From Balneola sp. (lineage in GTDB: Bacteria > Bacteroidota > Rhodothermia > Balneolales > Balneolaceae), in NCBI GenBank assembly GCA_003712055.1, contig RHLJ01000001.1, positions 1-64,000 of the forward strand: 64,000 nt of DNA. The letters run 5' to 3'. Both the position numbers and the translations under genes were made by a program. This document shows, piece after piece, positions 34,651 to 43,483 of the stretch; the first letter of the stretch is position 1; every line of letters starts with the position of its first letter. The notes below the pieces were generated by a model. The model did no database searches. It saw only the letters and a list, made by a program, of their open reading frames with translations, and was not told the DNA's origin.

Positions 34651-35607
34651 ATGAAAGTAACCGACTATTTTAACCAGGCAAATGGCGAAACCCTTTTCAC
34701 GTTTGAGGTTTTACCTCCATTAAAAGGTCAGAACATTCGAACACTATTCGATCATATCGATCCGCTTATGGAGTTTAATCCTCCATTTATTGATGTGACT
34801 TACCACAGAGAGGAATATTCCTACAAGAAACATTCGAATGGTCTATTGGAGCGAAAAACTGTTCGTAAACGCCCGGGCACGGTTGGAATGTGTGCTGCTA
34901 TCCAGAACCATTATAATGTGGATGCTGTCCCTCATATCATTTGTGGGGGGTTCACCAGGGAGGAAACAGAAAATGCGTTGATTGACCTTAACTTCCTTGG
35001 GATTGATAATGTGTTGGTGCTGCAGGGGGATGTAAGGAAACCTGATCGCGAGTTTATCCCTGAGGAAAATGGGCATGCCTATGCTTCTGAGTTGCTGGGC
35101 CAGGTTGTAGAGATGAATAACGGGATTTATTTAGATGATGAAATCGAAAATGCTCAACCTTCCAATTTTTGTATTGGTGTTGCAGGGTACCCCGAAAAGC
35201 ATACCAATGCTCCCAATATGGAATCGGATCTTCGCTACTTAAAGAAGAAAGTAGAAGGGGGCGCTGATTACATTGTTACCCAGATGTTTTTCGATAACCA
35301 GAAGTATTTTGATTTTGTGAAGTCATGCAGGGCTATAGGAATCGAAGTTCCTATCGTACCGGGACTTAAGCCTATAACAACCTTAAAGCAGATCACGCTT
35401 CTTCCAGACTTATTTCACATCGACATTCCTGAACCACTCACTAATGAACTGGAAAAGTGTAAGGATAATGAAAGTGCTCGGGAAGTAGGGATTGAGTGGG
35501 CCATAAAGCAATCAAAGGAACTGATTGAGTTTGGTGTACCTACGCTACACTATTATTCAATGGGCAAGTCTTTATCCGTGTATGAAGTAGCTAAAGAAGT
35601 GTTTTAA
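34651..35607 (+). CDS. metF: Methylenetetrahydrofolate reductase
   Basis: 318 residues of the FAD-binding TIM barrel. The family opening FTFEVLPPLKG carries the catalytic Glu, and the flavin and folate segments FIDVTYHREE, GIDNVLVLQGD and YIVTQMFFDNQKYFDF are present. It reduces methylene-THF to methyl-THF, the methyl donor for the MetH pair just upstream, and is probably cotranscribed with it. The last 72 bases are duplicated in decayed form at 38901-38970, beyond a three-gene island, so the current 3' end marks an insertion junction. Confidence 0.96.
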   Translation: MKVTDYFNQANGETLFTFEVLPPLKGQNIRTLFDHIDPLMEFNPPFIDVTYHREEYSYKKHSNGLLERKTVRKRPGTVGMCAAIQNHYNVDAVPHIICGGFTREETENALIDLNFLGIDNVLVLQGDVRKPDREFIPEENGHAYASELLGQVVEMNNGIYLDDEIENAQPSNFCIGVAGYPEKHTNAPNMESDLRYLKKKVEGGADYIVTQMFFDNQKYFDFVKSCRAIGIEVPIVPGLKPITTLKQITLLPDLFHIDIPEPLTNELEKCKDNESAREVGIEWAIKQSKELIEFGVPTLHYYSMGKSLSVYEVAKEVF

Positions 35608-35678
35608 AGCAATTGCTAATATTGTTATAATACCTAAAAAAATAAAAGAAAGAAGAGTCTTGGCTTTTTTTTCATTTT

Positions 35679-36758
35679 CTATAATCCAAATGCACTTTTT
35701 TTTTTGCTGATTATTGTTTCCATGTTTTTTAAGGTTAAATCCATTTTATCTTTTAGTAGGACAAGTGTATCAAATTCTCCTTCCATAATTTTTATTTTTT
35801 TTTGAAAAGATTTTAAAGATAAATCTAATTCTTCTTCCTTCTCTTTTTTATCCTCTACTGATTTCTTTAGAGTCGAACATTTTTGTTCCAGTATGTTAAT
35901 TTCTTCTTCATACTTTTTTCCTTCTTTAATTATTGAATCGAAGTTATTAGCATTTACTTTTAAATCATTGACTAATCCATTTAATCGCTCTATTTCTTTT
36001 ATAGAATGAGTAATTTTTTCTGATAAATGCCGTGAGGTTTTTTGGTTCTGTTCTATTTGAGAAAGCAAGGAGTTTTTTTGCACATGTAATTCATTAAGAA
36101 AATTTCTTCTTGCTTCAGACAGTGATTTAAAGTCAAGGTTAATAAACTTAATGGGAATTTTATTTTTATCACGTATATATTCTTCTGTTTTCACAGAAGA
36201 GGAAAAATATATATCTGAATAATTGTTGAGCTCTTCAGTAAAAATTGAATCAATTAGATTAAGTTTTGATGAAAAACTTTCATTTAGTTTGAAGAAAACC
36301 GTTTCTCCACTTGTTATTGGTTTTGAAGGGTTTTTCTTCAGACTCTTTTGTAAGTCTTGGGCAAAAGTTCTTCTGATATATATTGATTCAAAATCTTCAA
36401 CTTTAAATCTAGAGTTATTTTGAAGTCCAAAATTGGCATAAGCTAAAAGCTCATGAAGATGACTTAAAATAATCTCGGATGAAGCAAAACAATTTTTGAA
36501 ACCAATAGATGCCCCATTAAAACAACCTTCTCTTTCTGAGTTTCTTGCTTTTGCAAACTCATAAATGAAAAATGTAATGTAGAAATCGCCTTTCTGTATA
36601 AATCTATTAACTCTATAAAGTGAAGAATTAGGTAAAACTTTGATTTCAGTATTGTCTATATCGAAGTAGTTAATTCTAAAATTCTCATAGAAGCCGAATT
36701 TTTTTGCTTTCAATCCAATTGGAGTACCAAATAAAGCAAATCCGAGATCACTTTGCAT
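35679..36758 (-). CDS. Coiled-coil protein of the metF island (third gene)
   Basis: 359 residues. The first 210 form a mixed alpha/beta domain without a recognised family (landmarks FGTPIGLKAKKFGFYENFRI and EGCFNGASIGFKNCF). Residues about 222-352 are a long, heptad-rich coiled coil of K, E, L and I. No membrane segment or signal peptide is visible, so it is cytoplasmic. It starts six bases after the GTPase gene and is surely cotranscribed with it. The globular head plus coiled coil is what one would expect of an adaptor or effector recruited by the GTPase, possibly comparable to the GTPase-associated proteins of described NTP-dependent conflict systems; that link is inference only. Confidence 0.85.
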   Translation of the reverse strand: MQSDLGFALFGTPIGLKAKKFGFYENFRINYFDIDNTEIKVLPNSSLYRVNRFIQKGDFYITFFIYEFAKARNSEREGCFNGASIGFKNCFASSEIILSHLHELLAYANFGLQNNSRFKVEDFESIYIRRTFAQDLQKSLKKNPSKPITSGETVFFKLNESFSSKLNLIDSIFTEELNNYSDIYFSSSVKTEEYIRDKNKIPIKFINLDFKSLSEARRNFLNELHVQKNSLLSQIEQNQKTSRHLSEKITHSIKEIERLNGLVNDLKVNANNFDSIIKEGKKYEEEINILEQKCSTLKKSVEDKKEKEEELDLSLKSFQKKIKIMEGEFDTLVLLKDKMDLTLKNMETIISKKKSAFGL

Positions 36759-36764
36759 TTTATA

Positions 36765-37751
36765 TCATTTAAAAAATCTGAAGATAGTTCTAAATAATTT
36801 AAACTTAAATAGTTTCTCTTTTGCTATTTTTTCGTACAACCAGGTAACTACAGTTTCTGAAGATTCGAGCTTTAGTTCCTTAACAGCAATAACTGAGTTA
36901 TCGGTCTTATCGATTTGCATATCTCCCAATGAAAACCAAACAACATCCGCTCCTTGGTTTATTGAATTAAGTTTTTGATAAGTACTTTTTAAGTGTTCAT
37001 TTACATATCCTAAAACATTTTGCTTATGAGCGTCTTTATAGGTATCCCATTTCGTAATCGCAAGAAGAATATCAGGGTTTTCGTGGTTATCTGATAACTC
37101 TCTTATATATTCGATGAATCTTGCTAGCAGTTGGTCATCATCTTCATTCGTATCATGTGATGTAACTAAAATAAAAAGTAAATTTATTTCAGGGCATTCG
37201 AGATAAAAATTAATTTCATCAGGTAAAATACCGCTATATGGTTCTGAACTAGAAGTTTCAATTTCTACTTTTTTAAGATCTTCGCCAGACATCTCTAAGA
37301 ACGTTAGATTCATTTTTTTCCGGTTTTCAGGAGTGAAACTCAGATCTAGTTCAGTGATTGTTTTTTTGTTTAGAGTAGGAGTTCTATCAATAAACTTACC
37401 AACATTTATATTTCTTCTAAGATCATTATAAAACCTAACTCCTTGTTCATTTTGTTTGCGCGTACTATTTGGGGTTAATTCACCGAAGGGTGTAGTAGCC
37501 ATATAGTGAGTTAGTCCTGATACCATAGCACTTTTTCCTGATGACTCTCTCCCAAAGACAAATACGTATGTCGTATCCCTTTCTTGTAGTTGTGTATATA
37601 TCCTTCTGTAATCTTCTGGTTTATATTTAGAAGCAGCATCGTCATTATCAAATCCGATATTAAAAGAACTTTCAATGGTATCTTCTTCTGATAATCTATC
37701 TCCTAATGGATTATCGTTAAATGGGAAGTCTTGATTCTGTTCTATATCCAT
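36765..37751 (-). CDS. P-loop GTPase-like protein of the metF island (second gene)
   Basis: 328 residues. Walker A/G1 is GRESSGKS (67-74), preceded by the hydrophobic strand YVFVF. A candidate G2 is RTPT (123-126). A G3-like LEMSGED (152-158) has Glu for the usual Asp. G4 is TKWD (233-236) at the end of ILLAITKWD. This pattern indicates a TRAFAC-type GTPase rather than an ATPase. The first 60 residues are acidic and probably disordered. The last 18 are basic and aromatic (KLFKFKLFRTIFRFF), suggesting membrane contact. It lies between the membrane protein and the coiled-coil protein with gaps of 25 and 6 bp. Activity and role are inferred. Confidence 0.85.
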   Translation of the reverse strand: MDIEQNQDFPFNDNPLGDRLSEEDTIESSFNIGFDNDDAASKYKPEDYRRIYTQLQERDTTYVFVFGRESSGKSAMVSGLTHYMATTPFGELTPNSTRKQNEQGVRFYNDLRRNINVGKFIDRTPTLNKKTITELDLSFTPENRKKMNLTFLEMSGEDLKKVEIETSSSEPYSGILPDEINFYLECPEINLLFILVTSHDTNEDDDQLLARFIEYIRELSDNHENPDILLAITKWDTYKDAHKQNVLGYVNEHLKSTYQKLNSINQGADVVWFSLGDMQIDKTDNSVIAVKELKLESSETVVTWLYEKIAKEKLFKFKLFRTIFRFFK

Positions 37752-37776
37752 TTTTGTTTGTTTAAGTGGGTAAGTA

Positions 37777-38826
37777 TTAATTGCGTGCTCTTACTTTATC
37801 CGATCGAAATCTATGAGAAATCCTTAAATTGGATGTATAATTATTGCTAGCAGTAGTAGTAAATCGAACGAAAAGGGGTATAAGCAAATCTATTCCAAGG
37901 CTCATAAATGTGATCAATATTGTAGCTGTATTATTTACTCTATAGACAAAGGCCGACCTGTAAGAGTGACTCATTTTGCCATATTGTCTATTCAAGGGTT
38001 CAATTAGGGAGTAATCAAAATCTTCAATGCTGAGAAATTCATTTGTTAGTTCCCCAATTAAATTATTTGCCTCTGCTATTTCATTAACCGTGGTTTTATA
38101 TTTCTCTAGATCAGCTGAGTCAAAGTTCATTCTTTTAATAGTATGACTAATCGAATCATAAGTAGCATCAATTCTTCGCTTAACATCATTGTAGTTTTGT
38201 AATAATGGTTGAATCTTAAATTCTAAGCTAGAATCAATTATTTTTTCAAATGAATTTGCAATTTGAGCAGGTGTGCCATACGGAACAGTCAATTCTAATT
38301 CCAAAATATTGTCAATCTTCTCTTTTATCAATTTAGCTCTAGTTCCGTAACCTGGGTTACTTTCATCAAGAATTTGAAGAACTAAATTTATTTTAAGTTG
38401 ATTGACAATAGATTTTATTTCTTCTGCTTCTTCAAAGTATGTTGAACCTTGAAGTGCAGTTAGAGATGAATTGTATGTTTGGTCTAGGGTCTCTTGGGAA
38501 CTTAAAACTTCATTTTGAAGTAACTCTTGACTCATGTATTTCATATAGAAGGCATTGAAATTCCCTCCAAAGCTAAAAATAAGAGGCAGCAAATAAATAA
38601 ATAATAAACCGCGCGTAGATTCATTTCTCTTTGAAAGCTCTCTATACCGAAAGTTCAGAAATAAAAACATAATTGCTATTGCAAATGCAAATACTAATGA
38701 GATTGTAGTACCGAGCATCAATCTGTATCCCAAGAAAGTTTGTATTGCACTTATGCTTACAAACAAAATATTTAAGATTAAAAAAGTAGTGAATTGTAAG
38801 TCAACAGTATTGTTTTGATTATACAT
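37777..38826 (-). CDS. Four-helix membrane protein with large helical soluble domain (first gene of metF island)
   Basis: 349 residues. Three membrane helices lie in the first 95 residues (about 12-34, 38-60 and 72-93). A soluble helical region of about 200 residues follows, then a fourth helix at about 300-322 (ILITFMSLGIDLLIPLFV) and a short basic tail. With four helices both ends share a side; the positive C-terminus points to the cytoplasm, so the large middle domain would be outside. It looks like a sensor or pore scaffold with coiled-coil-rich ectodomain. No family is recognised. It is first in the three-gene transcript. Confidence 0.85.
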   Translation of the reverse strand: MYNQNNTVDLQFTTFLILNILFVSISAIQTFLGYRLMLGTTISLVFAFAIAIMFLFLNFRYRELSKRNESTRGLLFIYLLPLIFSFGGNFNAFYMKYMSQELLQNEVLSSQETLDQTYNSSLTALQGSTYFEEAEEIKSIVNQLKINLVLQILDESNPGYGTRAKLIKEKIDNILELELTVPYGTPAQIANSFEKIIDSSLEFKIQPLLQNYNDVKRRIDATYDSISHTIKRMNFDSADLEKYKTTVNEIAEANNLIGELTNEFLSIEDFDYSLIEPLNRQYGKMSHSYRSAFVYRVNNTATILITFMSLGIDLLIPLFVRFTTTASNNYTSNLRISHRFRSDKVRARN

Positions 38827-38852
38827 TTAAGACAATATTAGTGATTTTTATT

Positions 38853-38880
38853 ACTATAGAGTTACATATATATCATACAA
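38853..38880 (-). promoter_or_regulatory. Possible promoter of the metF island operon
   Basis: On the minus strand TTGTAT and TATAGT are separated by 16 bp, about 26 bp upstream of the ATG of the first island gene. The -10 element differs from consensus at one base, the -35 element is poor, and the local DNA is AT-rich. This is a weak call. Confidence 0.3.
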
Positions 38881-38900
38881 TAACTTTTCCTTAAAAAAAA

Positions 38901-38970
38901 GTATCTACTCAACATTATTTTATTGGGTTAGTCACTTTATGTGTATGAAGTAGCGAAAGAGGTTTTTTAA
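38901..38970 (+). pseudogene. Decayed second copy of the metF 3' end
   Basis: 70 bases aligning with the last 72 of metF. The last 30 bases encode VYEVAKEVF plus stop with three synonymous differences. Upstream, similarity drops to roughly 65-75 percent, with a 2-base deletion that breaks the frame. Recognisable codons for V-S-T-Q-H-Y still face V-P-T-L-H-Y of metF. It lies 7 bases from the stop of the convergent flanking gene. It is the scar of the island insertion. Confidence 0.82.
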
Positions 38971-38977
38971 TAACGAG

Positions 38978-39502
38978 TTAACTCAGCTCGATCTCCTGTT
39001 CTAGGCACCTTTCCATAAAGCGGTGTAGTCCTGACATCTGTTTATGTCCCAGCTTTTGTCCGGTATAGGCGACCAGGTAAAGACTCAAGAAAATGAATGT
39101 CAATACGGGAACTAGCCAAAGTATAGTAGCTGGTTGATCGAGCGTAAGGAAGGAGAGGCCAATCATCAATACAATAAGAATAGCAAACCCAATGAATGAG
39201 TAGAAAAAAACGAACATTGTCCAAACAGAAGGTTTGGGTCCATACAGACCTCGTACCAGTGATCCTTGTTCTTCCTCCTCAATGGTAATGGTTAGCTGAG
39301 GAGACCAGTAGTGCTGGTCTTCAGCTAATGGGTAAATCGTGGCAAAATGGGCAGTGGTCTTGCCTGTACAAGTAGGTGATTCGCTTTTGAGCTGATTTCT
39401 TATTATTGATACAATTTCTTCAGAACGCTTTTGGCTATGCACTTTGAATCGTGGACGGATTCTAGGAATACTGATATGTGATTCCTCATGCATCAAGTTC
39501 AT
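38978..39502 (-). CDS. Membrane protein of unknown function with two helices
   Basis: 174 residues (Met1 or Met4). The N-terminal 85 residues are soluble, with a beta-sheet rhythm (YWSPQLTITIEEEEQGSLVRG). Two adjacent membrane helices follow at about 92-117 and 121-142, then a short helical tail of about 30 residues (HRFMERCLEQEIEL). It overlaps the end of the Gfo/Idh gene by 17 bases and closes the minus-strand run that starts with the LacI gene. No family name can be given. Before the island arrived, this gene would have converged directly with metF, about 7 bases apart. Confidence 0.8.
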   Translation of the reverse strand: MNLMHEESHISIPRIRPRFKVHSQKRSEEIVSIIRNQLKSESPTCTGKTTAHFATIYPLAEDQHYWSPQLTITIEEEEQGSLVRGLYGPKPSVWTMFVFFYSFIGFAILIVLMIGLSFLTLDQPATILWLVPVLTFIFLSLYLVAYTGQKLGHKQMSGLHRFMERCLEQEIELS

Positions 39503-40826
39503 ACCCTTTTCGGTATTCCTTCTTTAATCGGGAATTGGCATAATCGTCGTCAATAAACTGTTCTGAAACCGGATCCCAATCCAGGGGCCTTCTAATTTCA
39601 TAGGCGATATTAGCAATATTGCATATGGTTGCCGTTCGATGCCCAATTTCTACATCGGCAACGGGTTTGGTTCTGTTCTTGATAGCATCAATCCAATCCT
39701 GGTAAAAGTTATCCGTTCGATACAGTTTTATTTCAGTATCAGAAAGTTCATGATCAATCAGTTTTGCATCAGAAGGTTCAAAGAAGCCACGACTGATATC
39801 AATACTTCCTTTAGTTCCGATAAACCGGACTGCATTTCCTCGTCCAAAATCTTCATGCACCATTTCGATACCGTTTTCATACATGAACTTCATTCCACGC
39901 TGGGCATTTCTAGCTGTTGGAGGAATGAATTTAACAGGCCCGGAATCGTCCATGCCTAAAGCCCATTGGGCAATATCAAACATATGAGCTCCCCAATCGG
40001 TGACACCACCGCCTCCAAATTCTTTGTATCTCCTCCACATCGGATAATTATCCCAGGGGAAAGGAGGGGCCAGGATATCATTATACTCTTCATAGAATGC
40101 CGGGCCTATCCATCGATCCCAATCCAACGTGTCGCGAAGAGGTTGTTTGGGTAAATCATAAGGAACAGGAGGGCCACCGACATTAACTTTGATCTCTGTT
40201 ACATCCCCGATATAGCCATTTCTAACAAGTTCGCAGGCTTTTCTAAAGTTTCCCCAAGAGCGTTGCATGCTCCCTGTTTGAAATACCCGGTTATTTCTCC
40301 TGGTGGCTTCAACCATTGCCCGGCCTTCTTCTACAGAATGTGCTAGTGGTTTTTCACAATACACATCTTTTCCTGAATTTAATGCGGCAATAGAAGGATG
40401 GGCATGCCAGTGATCAGGGGCACAAACGATAACTGCATCTATATCATCCCGATCTATAATTTCACGATAATCATCATGAATGGTACAGCTACTGTAAGAA
40501 CCTGAACCGGTTTGTTCTGTATATCTGCGGTCAATCCATTGTTTAAATCTTAGCCTCTTGATTGCATCAACATCATTAGTTGCTACAATTTGAGCTTCAT
40601 CAATTCCGATAAATGGATTGGCTAATATTGTTCCTTGTTTTCCATTACCTATAAAACCTATCGTAATTTTGTCGCTGGGAGCTATATACCCGTTTCCACC
40701 CAAAACAAAGCGAGGGACTATGCTAAAAGCAGTAAGTCCCAGTGCCGTTTTTTTAAGGAATTCTTTTCTTGATACAGAAGAGTTGGTTGAATTTTTTTTG
40801 GCTAGATTAGTGGGATTTTTTTTCAT
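39486..40826 (-). CDS. Gfo/Idh/MocA family oxidoreductase, exported
   Basis: About 446 residues from the chosen start (MKKNPTNLAKK); the frame is open 17 codons upstream, but that removes the normal signal architecture. The N-terminus SRKEFLKKTALGLTAFSIVP is a Tat-like signal with R-K instead of R-R. The Rossmann opening ITIGFIGNGKQGT and the family motif CEKPLAHSVEEG are intact. The C-terminal half is the Gfo-type beta sheet (GGGGVTDWGAHMFD). Exported members act on sugars or glycosides, sometimes as NAD-dependent glycosidases with tightly held cofactor. It follows a beta-helix gene, suggesting carbohydrate processing. Confidence 0.9.
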   Translation of the reverse strand: MKKNPTNLAKKNSTNSSVSRKEFLKKTALGLTAFSIVPRFVLGGNGYIAPSDKITIGFIGNGKQGTILANPFIGIDEAQIVATNDVDAIKRLRFKQWIDRRYTEQTGSGSYSSCTIHDDYREIIDRDDIDAVIVCAPDHWHAHPSIAALNSGKDVYCEKPLAHSVEEGRAMVEATRRNNRVFQTGSMQRSWGNFRKACELVRNGYIGDVTEIKVNVGGPPVPYDLPKQPLRDTLDWDRWIGPAFYEEYNDILAPPFPWDNYPMWRRYKEFGGGGVTDWGAHMFDIAQWALGMDDSGPVKFIPPTARNAQRGMKFMYENGIEMVHEDFGRGNAVRFIGTKGSIDISRGFFEPSDAKLIDHELSDTEIKLYRTDNFYQDWIDAIKNRTKPVADVEIGHRTATICNIANIAYEIRRPLDWDPVSEQFIDDDYANSRLKKEYRKGYELDA

Positions 40827-40889
40827 CAAACAAAGAATTAATTCCCTGAATGTGAAAAAAAAGAGCCGGAATTTCAAAGCAGATGTTTT

Positions 40890-42791
40890 CTAAAATTGGG
40901 CGTTTAAGAAAGTACCTTGATAGAGCAATTTAGAGGGGGTAGGGACAAGAGGCGCACTTATGGAAAGAACGTTTACTCCGGGTTTCAAATCAGTGAGAGG
41001 CCCAAGAGTGGGAAATCTGCTTTTCCTTTGGTTTTTGTAGAAATCCCAATCCACAGTAATGGGATTTCCTTCTTCATCGGCTATGCTTTGTTCGGCGTTT
41101 GGGATAACACCAACAAGCTCCTGGTTAATAGTTGGGGTTTCGAAATCAGAGTAGGTGCTATCTAGAGTAATAGTAAGTGTGGCTGCCTCTGAATTAAACT
41201 TCAGACTATGTGAAAATGTCCGTTCCCTGTAAATCGCGAATTCATGGCTATCTCCCGGAGTAGCACCCCCTGCATAAAGGTTATGAGAAATCTTATTCCC
41301 GGTTCCCGTTTGGGGTCCGAATTCATAAGGGCCTTTTGCACCCAAAAAAATATTGTTATACATCTGGTTGTATTCTATCTCAACCGGGATGCCCATATTG
41401 GTTCTTATTGTAGAATGTGGTTTAAGTGTATACGCTCTTCGGGCTCCTGAACCCTCATTATCAAACTCCTGGATCCTGAAATCAAAATTACTGTTAACAA
41501 ATAAGTTATGAGCGAAAATGGAACCTCCTGAGTACACCATAATGGCTCCTTCTTTCTTATCAATAATCACGTTGTTATCAACCAGGGTAGGGCCGACATT
41601 TGCTTCAAGGAATAATGCAGTAGTTGTTTGACGATCTGCATATAGGAAATTTCTCGTGATCCTTGTTCCCTGGTTCGCATAATCAATCCAAATACAATAG
41701 GCCTGAGAGTTATTACTTTGATTAGCAACTACCCGCTGAATGGCATTATGCTCAATAAGTACATCCGAAGAATTCCAAATTTTTATACCTGCGGGTTCAT
41801 ACCCTCCAAATTCATTACGGTAGTTAATTGCTTCAATTCGGTTTCCGGAAATCTCACTACGGGAAATTCCTTTTTGCCCTGCAATACCATACTGACCATT
41901 CTTGTGGATGTAATTATTACGAATGACATGATCTCCAAACTGAGTAACATCTTCAAAAGAAGATTCCGGCCCATCATTTTCTCCAAACATAATACCAGCT
42001 GTTTTTGAGTAGGCTATTTCGGAGTTCTCTACGATCCAGCCTTTGCCCATGTTAGAACCCACTGCACCAACCTGTATAAGTCTGTTAGGATCATTATCCC
42101 CGGTATTGGGAGCCTGCCAGTTTGGAGCTGCATGAAGAAACCTAAAGCCATCAATCGTTAAGTAATTGACATCTGTATCGGTAGCGAAAAAAATCAATTC
42201 CCTTACATTGATTTCTACAAGCTCTGTGTTCGGATTGTAGTCTACAAAATTGGCATAGATAGTTGTTTTCCCATTTTCTGTTTTGGTATACCAGGTGTAG
42301 GTAGTTTCTTGTACTTCTCGTAGAGTTTTTCTTTCGCCAAGAGGACTATTGTTGAGATATACATCTCCACGGGTATGCCACTGGCCGTAGTTTTGATAGT
42401 CACCATTTACATGTAGGATATAAGGGTTATATCCATTAAAGTAAGAGGTGTCAAACTCTGCCTTCCAAAGCTTGTCTCTGGTTGGAACCCATCGGTTGAC
42501 TTCTTGAGAGCCTTTGATAAATACAGTTTCGCCTTCTGCCGATTTAAAAGTAACTCGCTCTTCATCAGAGTTACCCCCTATCGGAGGATTGACATATTCC
42601 CTATAGGTACCTTCATGAACGATAATGCTTTGTCCGGGTTGAACAATTTCGGCTGCTCTTTGAATAGTTAGAAGGGGGGATTCTTTTGATCCGGAGTTTG
42701 AATCGTTTCCGGTTTTGGAAACATGAATCTGGGCATAACCAGCTTGCATACAATTCAAAAGAAGGATAAGAAGAATCAGTAATCGAATCAT
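40890..42791 (-). CDS. Secreted right-handed parallel beta-helix protein (pectate-lyase-like fold)
   Basis: 633 residues. The signal peptide ends AGYAQ. The segment HVSKTGNDSNSGSKESPLLT is the DUF1565-type opening of polysaccharide-lyase-like helices. Short beta-helix rungs with Asn ladders run from about 230 to 480 (for example VIRNNYIHKNGQYGI, DVLIEHNAIQRV and TRITRNFLYADR). A C-terminal beta domain follows. Such proteins cleave or bind acidic polysaccharides; the catalytic residues cannot be assigned by eye. Its start overlaps the methyltransferase stop by four bases, and the exported Gfo/Idh gene follows. Together with the LacI gene they look like part of a glycan-use operon. Confidence 0.88.
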   Translation of the reverse strand: MIRLLILLILLLNCMQAGYAQIHVSKTGNDSNSGSKESPLLTIQRAAEIVQPGQSIIVHEGTYREYVNPPIGGNSDEERVTFKSAEGETVFIKGSQEVNRWVPTRDKLWKAEFDTSYFNGYNPYILHVNGDYQNYGQWHTRGDVYLNNSPLGERKTLREVQETTYTWYTKTENGKTTIYANFVDYNPNTELVEINVRELIFFATDTDVNYLTIDGFRFLHAAPNWQAPNTGDNDPNRLIQVGAVGSNMGKGWIVENSEIAYSKTAGIMFGENDGPESSFEDVTQFGDHVIRNNYIHKNGQYGIAGQKGISRSEISGNRIEAINYRNEFGGYEPAGIKIWNSSDVLIEHNAIQRVVANQSNNSQAYCIWIDYANQGTRITRNFLYADRQTTTALFLEANVGPTLVDNNVIIDKKEGAIMVYSGGSIFAHNLFVNSNFDFRIQEFDNEGSGARRAYTLKPHSTIRTNMGIPVEIEYNQMYNNIFLGAKGPYEFGPQTGTGNKISHNLYAGGATPGDSHEFAIYRERTFSHSLKFNSEAATLTITLDSTYSDFETPTINQELVGVIPNAEQSIADEEGNPITVDWDFYKNQRKSRFPTLGPLTDLKPGVNVLSISAPLVPTPSKLLYQGTFLNAQF

Positions 42792-43483
42792 TTTTGAGCA
42801 ATAAGCATCACATTTCTGGAGTCTGGGTCAAAGCGATGAACCAGGTTGAATCCCGCTTCTTTCAGCCATTCGAGGAAGTTATCGTTAATGGCAGGAAAAT
42901 CGAAATTTCTCATGTGATTATAAATAAGCTCCTTATCAGAGTCAGAAATCATAGTCCATTTTGTGGCAATATGTTCTATGTATTCTTCAAGATATTCTTC
43001 TCTCGATAGTTTTTGATCTCGCATGATATCAATAGCAATAAAGATTCCTCCTTCTCGCAAATGATTATAAAAACCCCTGAGTAACTCTTTCTTTCCGTGG
43101 TCATCTAAATGGTGGATAGCAAAACTACTATAGATTAATCCGAATGTGGTATCCTCTTTTTTTATAGAAGATTCCATTGGGCCTTGAACAAGTTTCACTT
43201 CTGTCTTTAAAGCATGAAGATTTTCTTTTGCTATAGACAAAGCCTGGGAAGACATGTCGTATCCGGTAAAGGAGTTGACGGATATATTTTTTAAGAGATT
43301 GGAAAGCATATAAGCATCGCCACAGCCAGCATCCAGAACATTGAATGGGGAAGAGAAACGGTGCTTTCTCAGAAATCGAAAGATTTTTTGCGAAAGGTTA
43401 TGGTGGAACATATAGTTTTGTTCCAGTATTTCTTGATATATCCGCCAATTTCTAGCAAATATTTCTGTCGAAGCAGTATTCAT
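42788..43483 (-). CDS. Class I SAM-dependent methyltransferase
   Basis: 231 residues. Motif I is VLDAGCGDAYML (about 49-60). The acidic end of strand 2 is seen in FTGYDMSSQAL, and motif III-like GLIYSSFAIHHLDDHG precedes a typical GIFIAIDIMRD strand. The substrate is unknown; small-molecule methylation is likely from the Methyltransf_25-like organisation. It overlaps purC and the beta-helix gene by four bases on each side (ATGA junctions), so it is translationally coupled. It should be cytoplasmic. Confidence 0.9.
   Translation of the reverse strand: MNTASTEIFARNWRIYQEILEQNYMFHHNLSQKIFRFLRKHRFSSPFNVLDAGCGDAYMLSNLLKNISVNSFTGYDMSSQALSIAKENLHALKTEVKLVQGPMESSIKKEDTTFGLIYSSFAIHHLDDHGKKELLRGFYNHLREGGIFIAIDIMRDQKLSREEYLEEYIEHIATKWTMISDSDKELIYNHMRNFDFPAINDNFLEWLKEAGFNLVHRFDPDSRNVMLIAQK

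Larger units (their letters stand above)
35608..38970. mobile_element. 3.4-kb genomic island inserted at the metF 3' end
   Basis: The interval runs from the base after the metF stop to the stop of a second metF 3' tail on the same strand. It holds three minus-strand genes and is visibly more AT-rich than its flanks. The direct repeats (35536-35607 and 38901-38970) mark both boundaries. Over the last 30 bases the copies differ at three third-codon positions only, all synonymous, and both encode VYEVAKEVF plus stop. No integrase, transposase or tRNA is inside, so entry was probably by homologous recombination or by an integrase acting in trans. Confidence 0.75.

Noticed and set aside
35608-38970. 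Island as an IS element or integron cassette
   Set aside because: No transposase, integrase, terminal inverted repeat or attC-like site is visible; only the metF tail duplication marks it.
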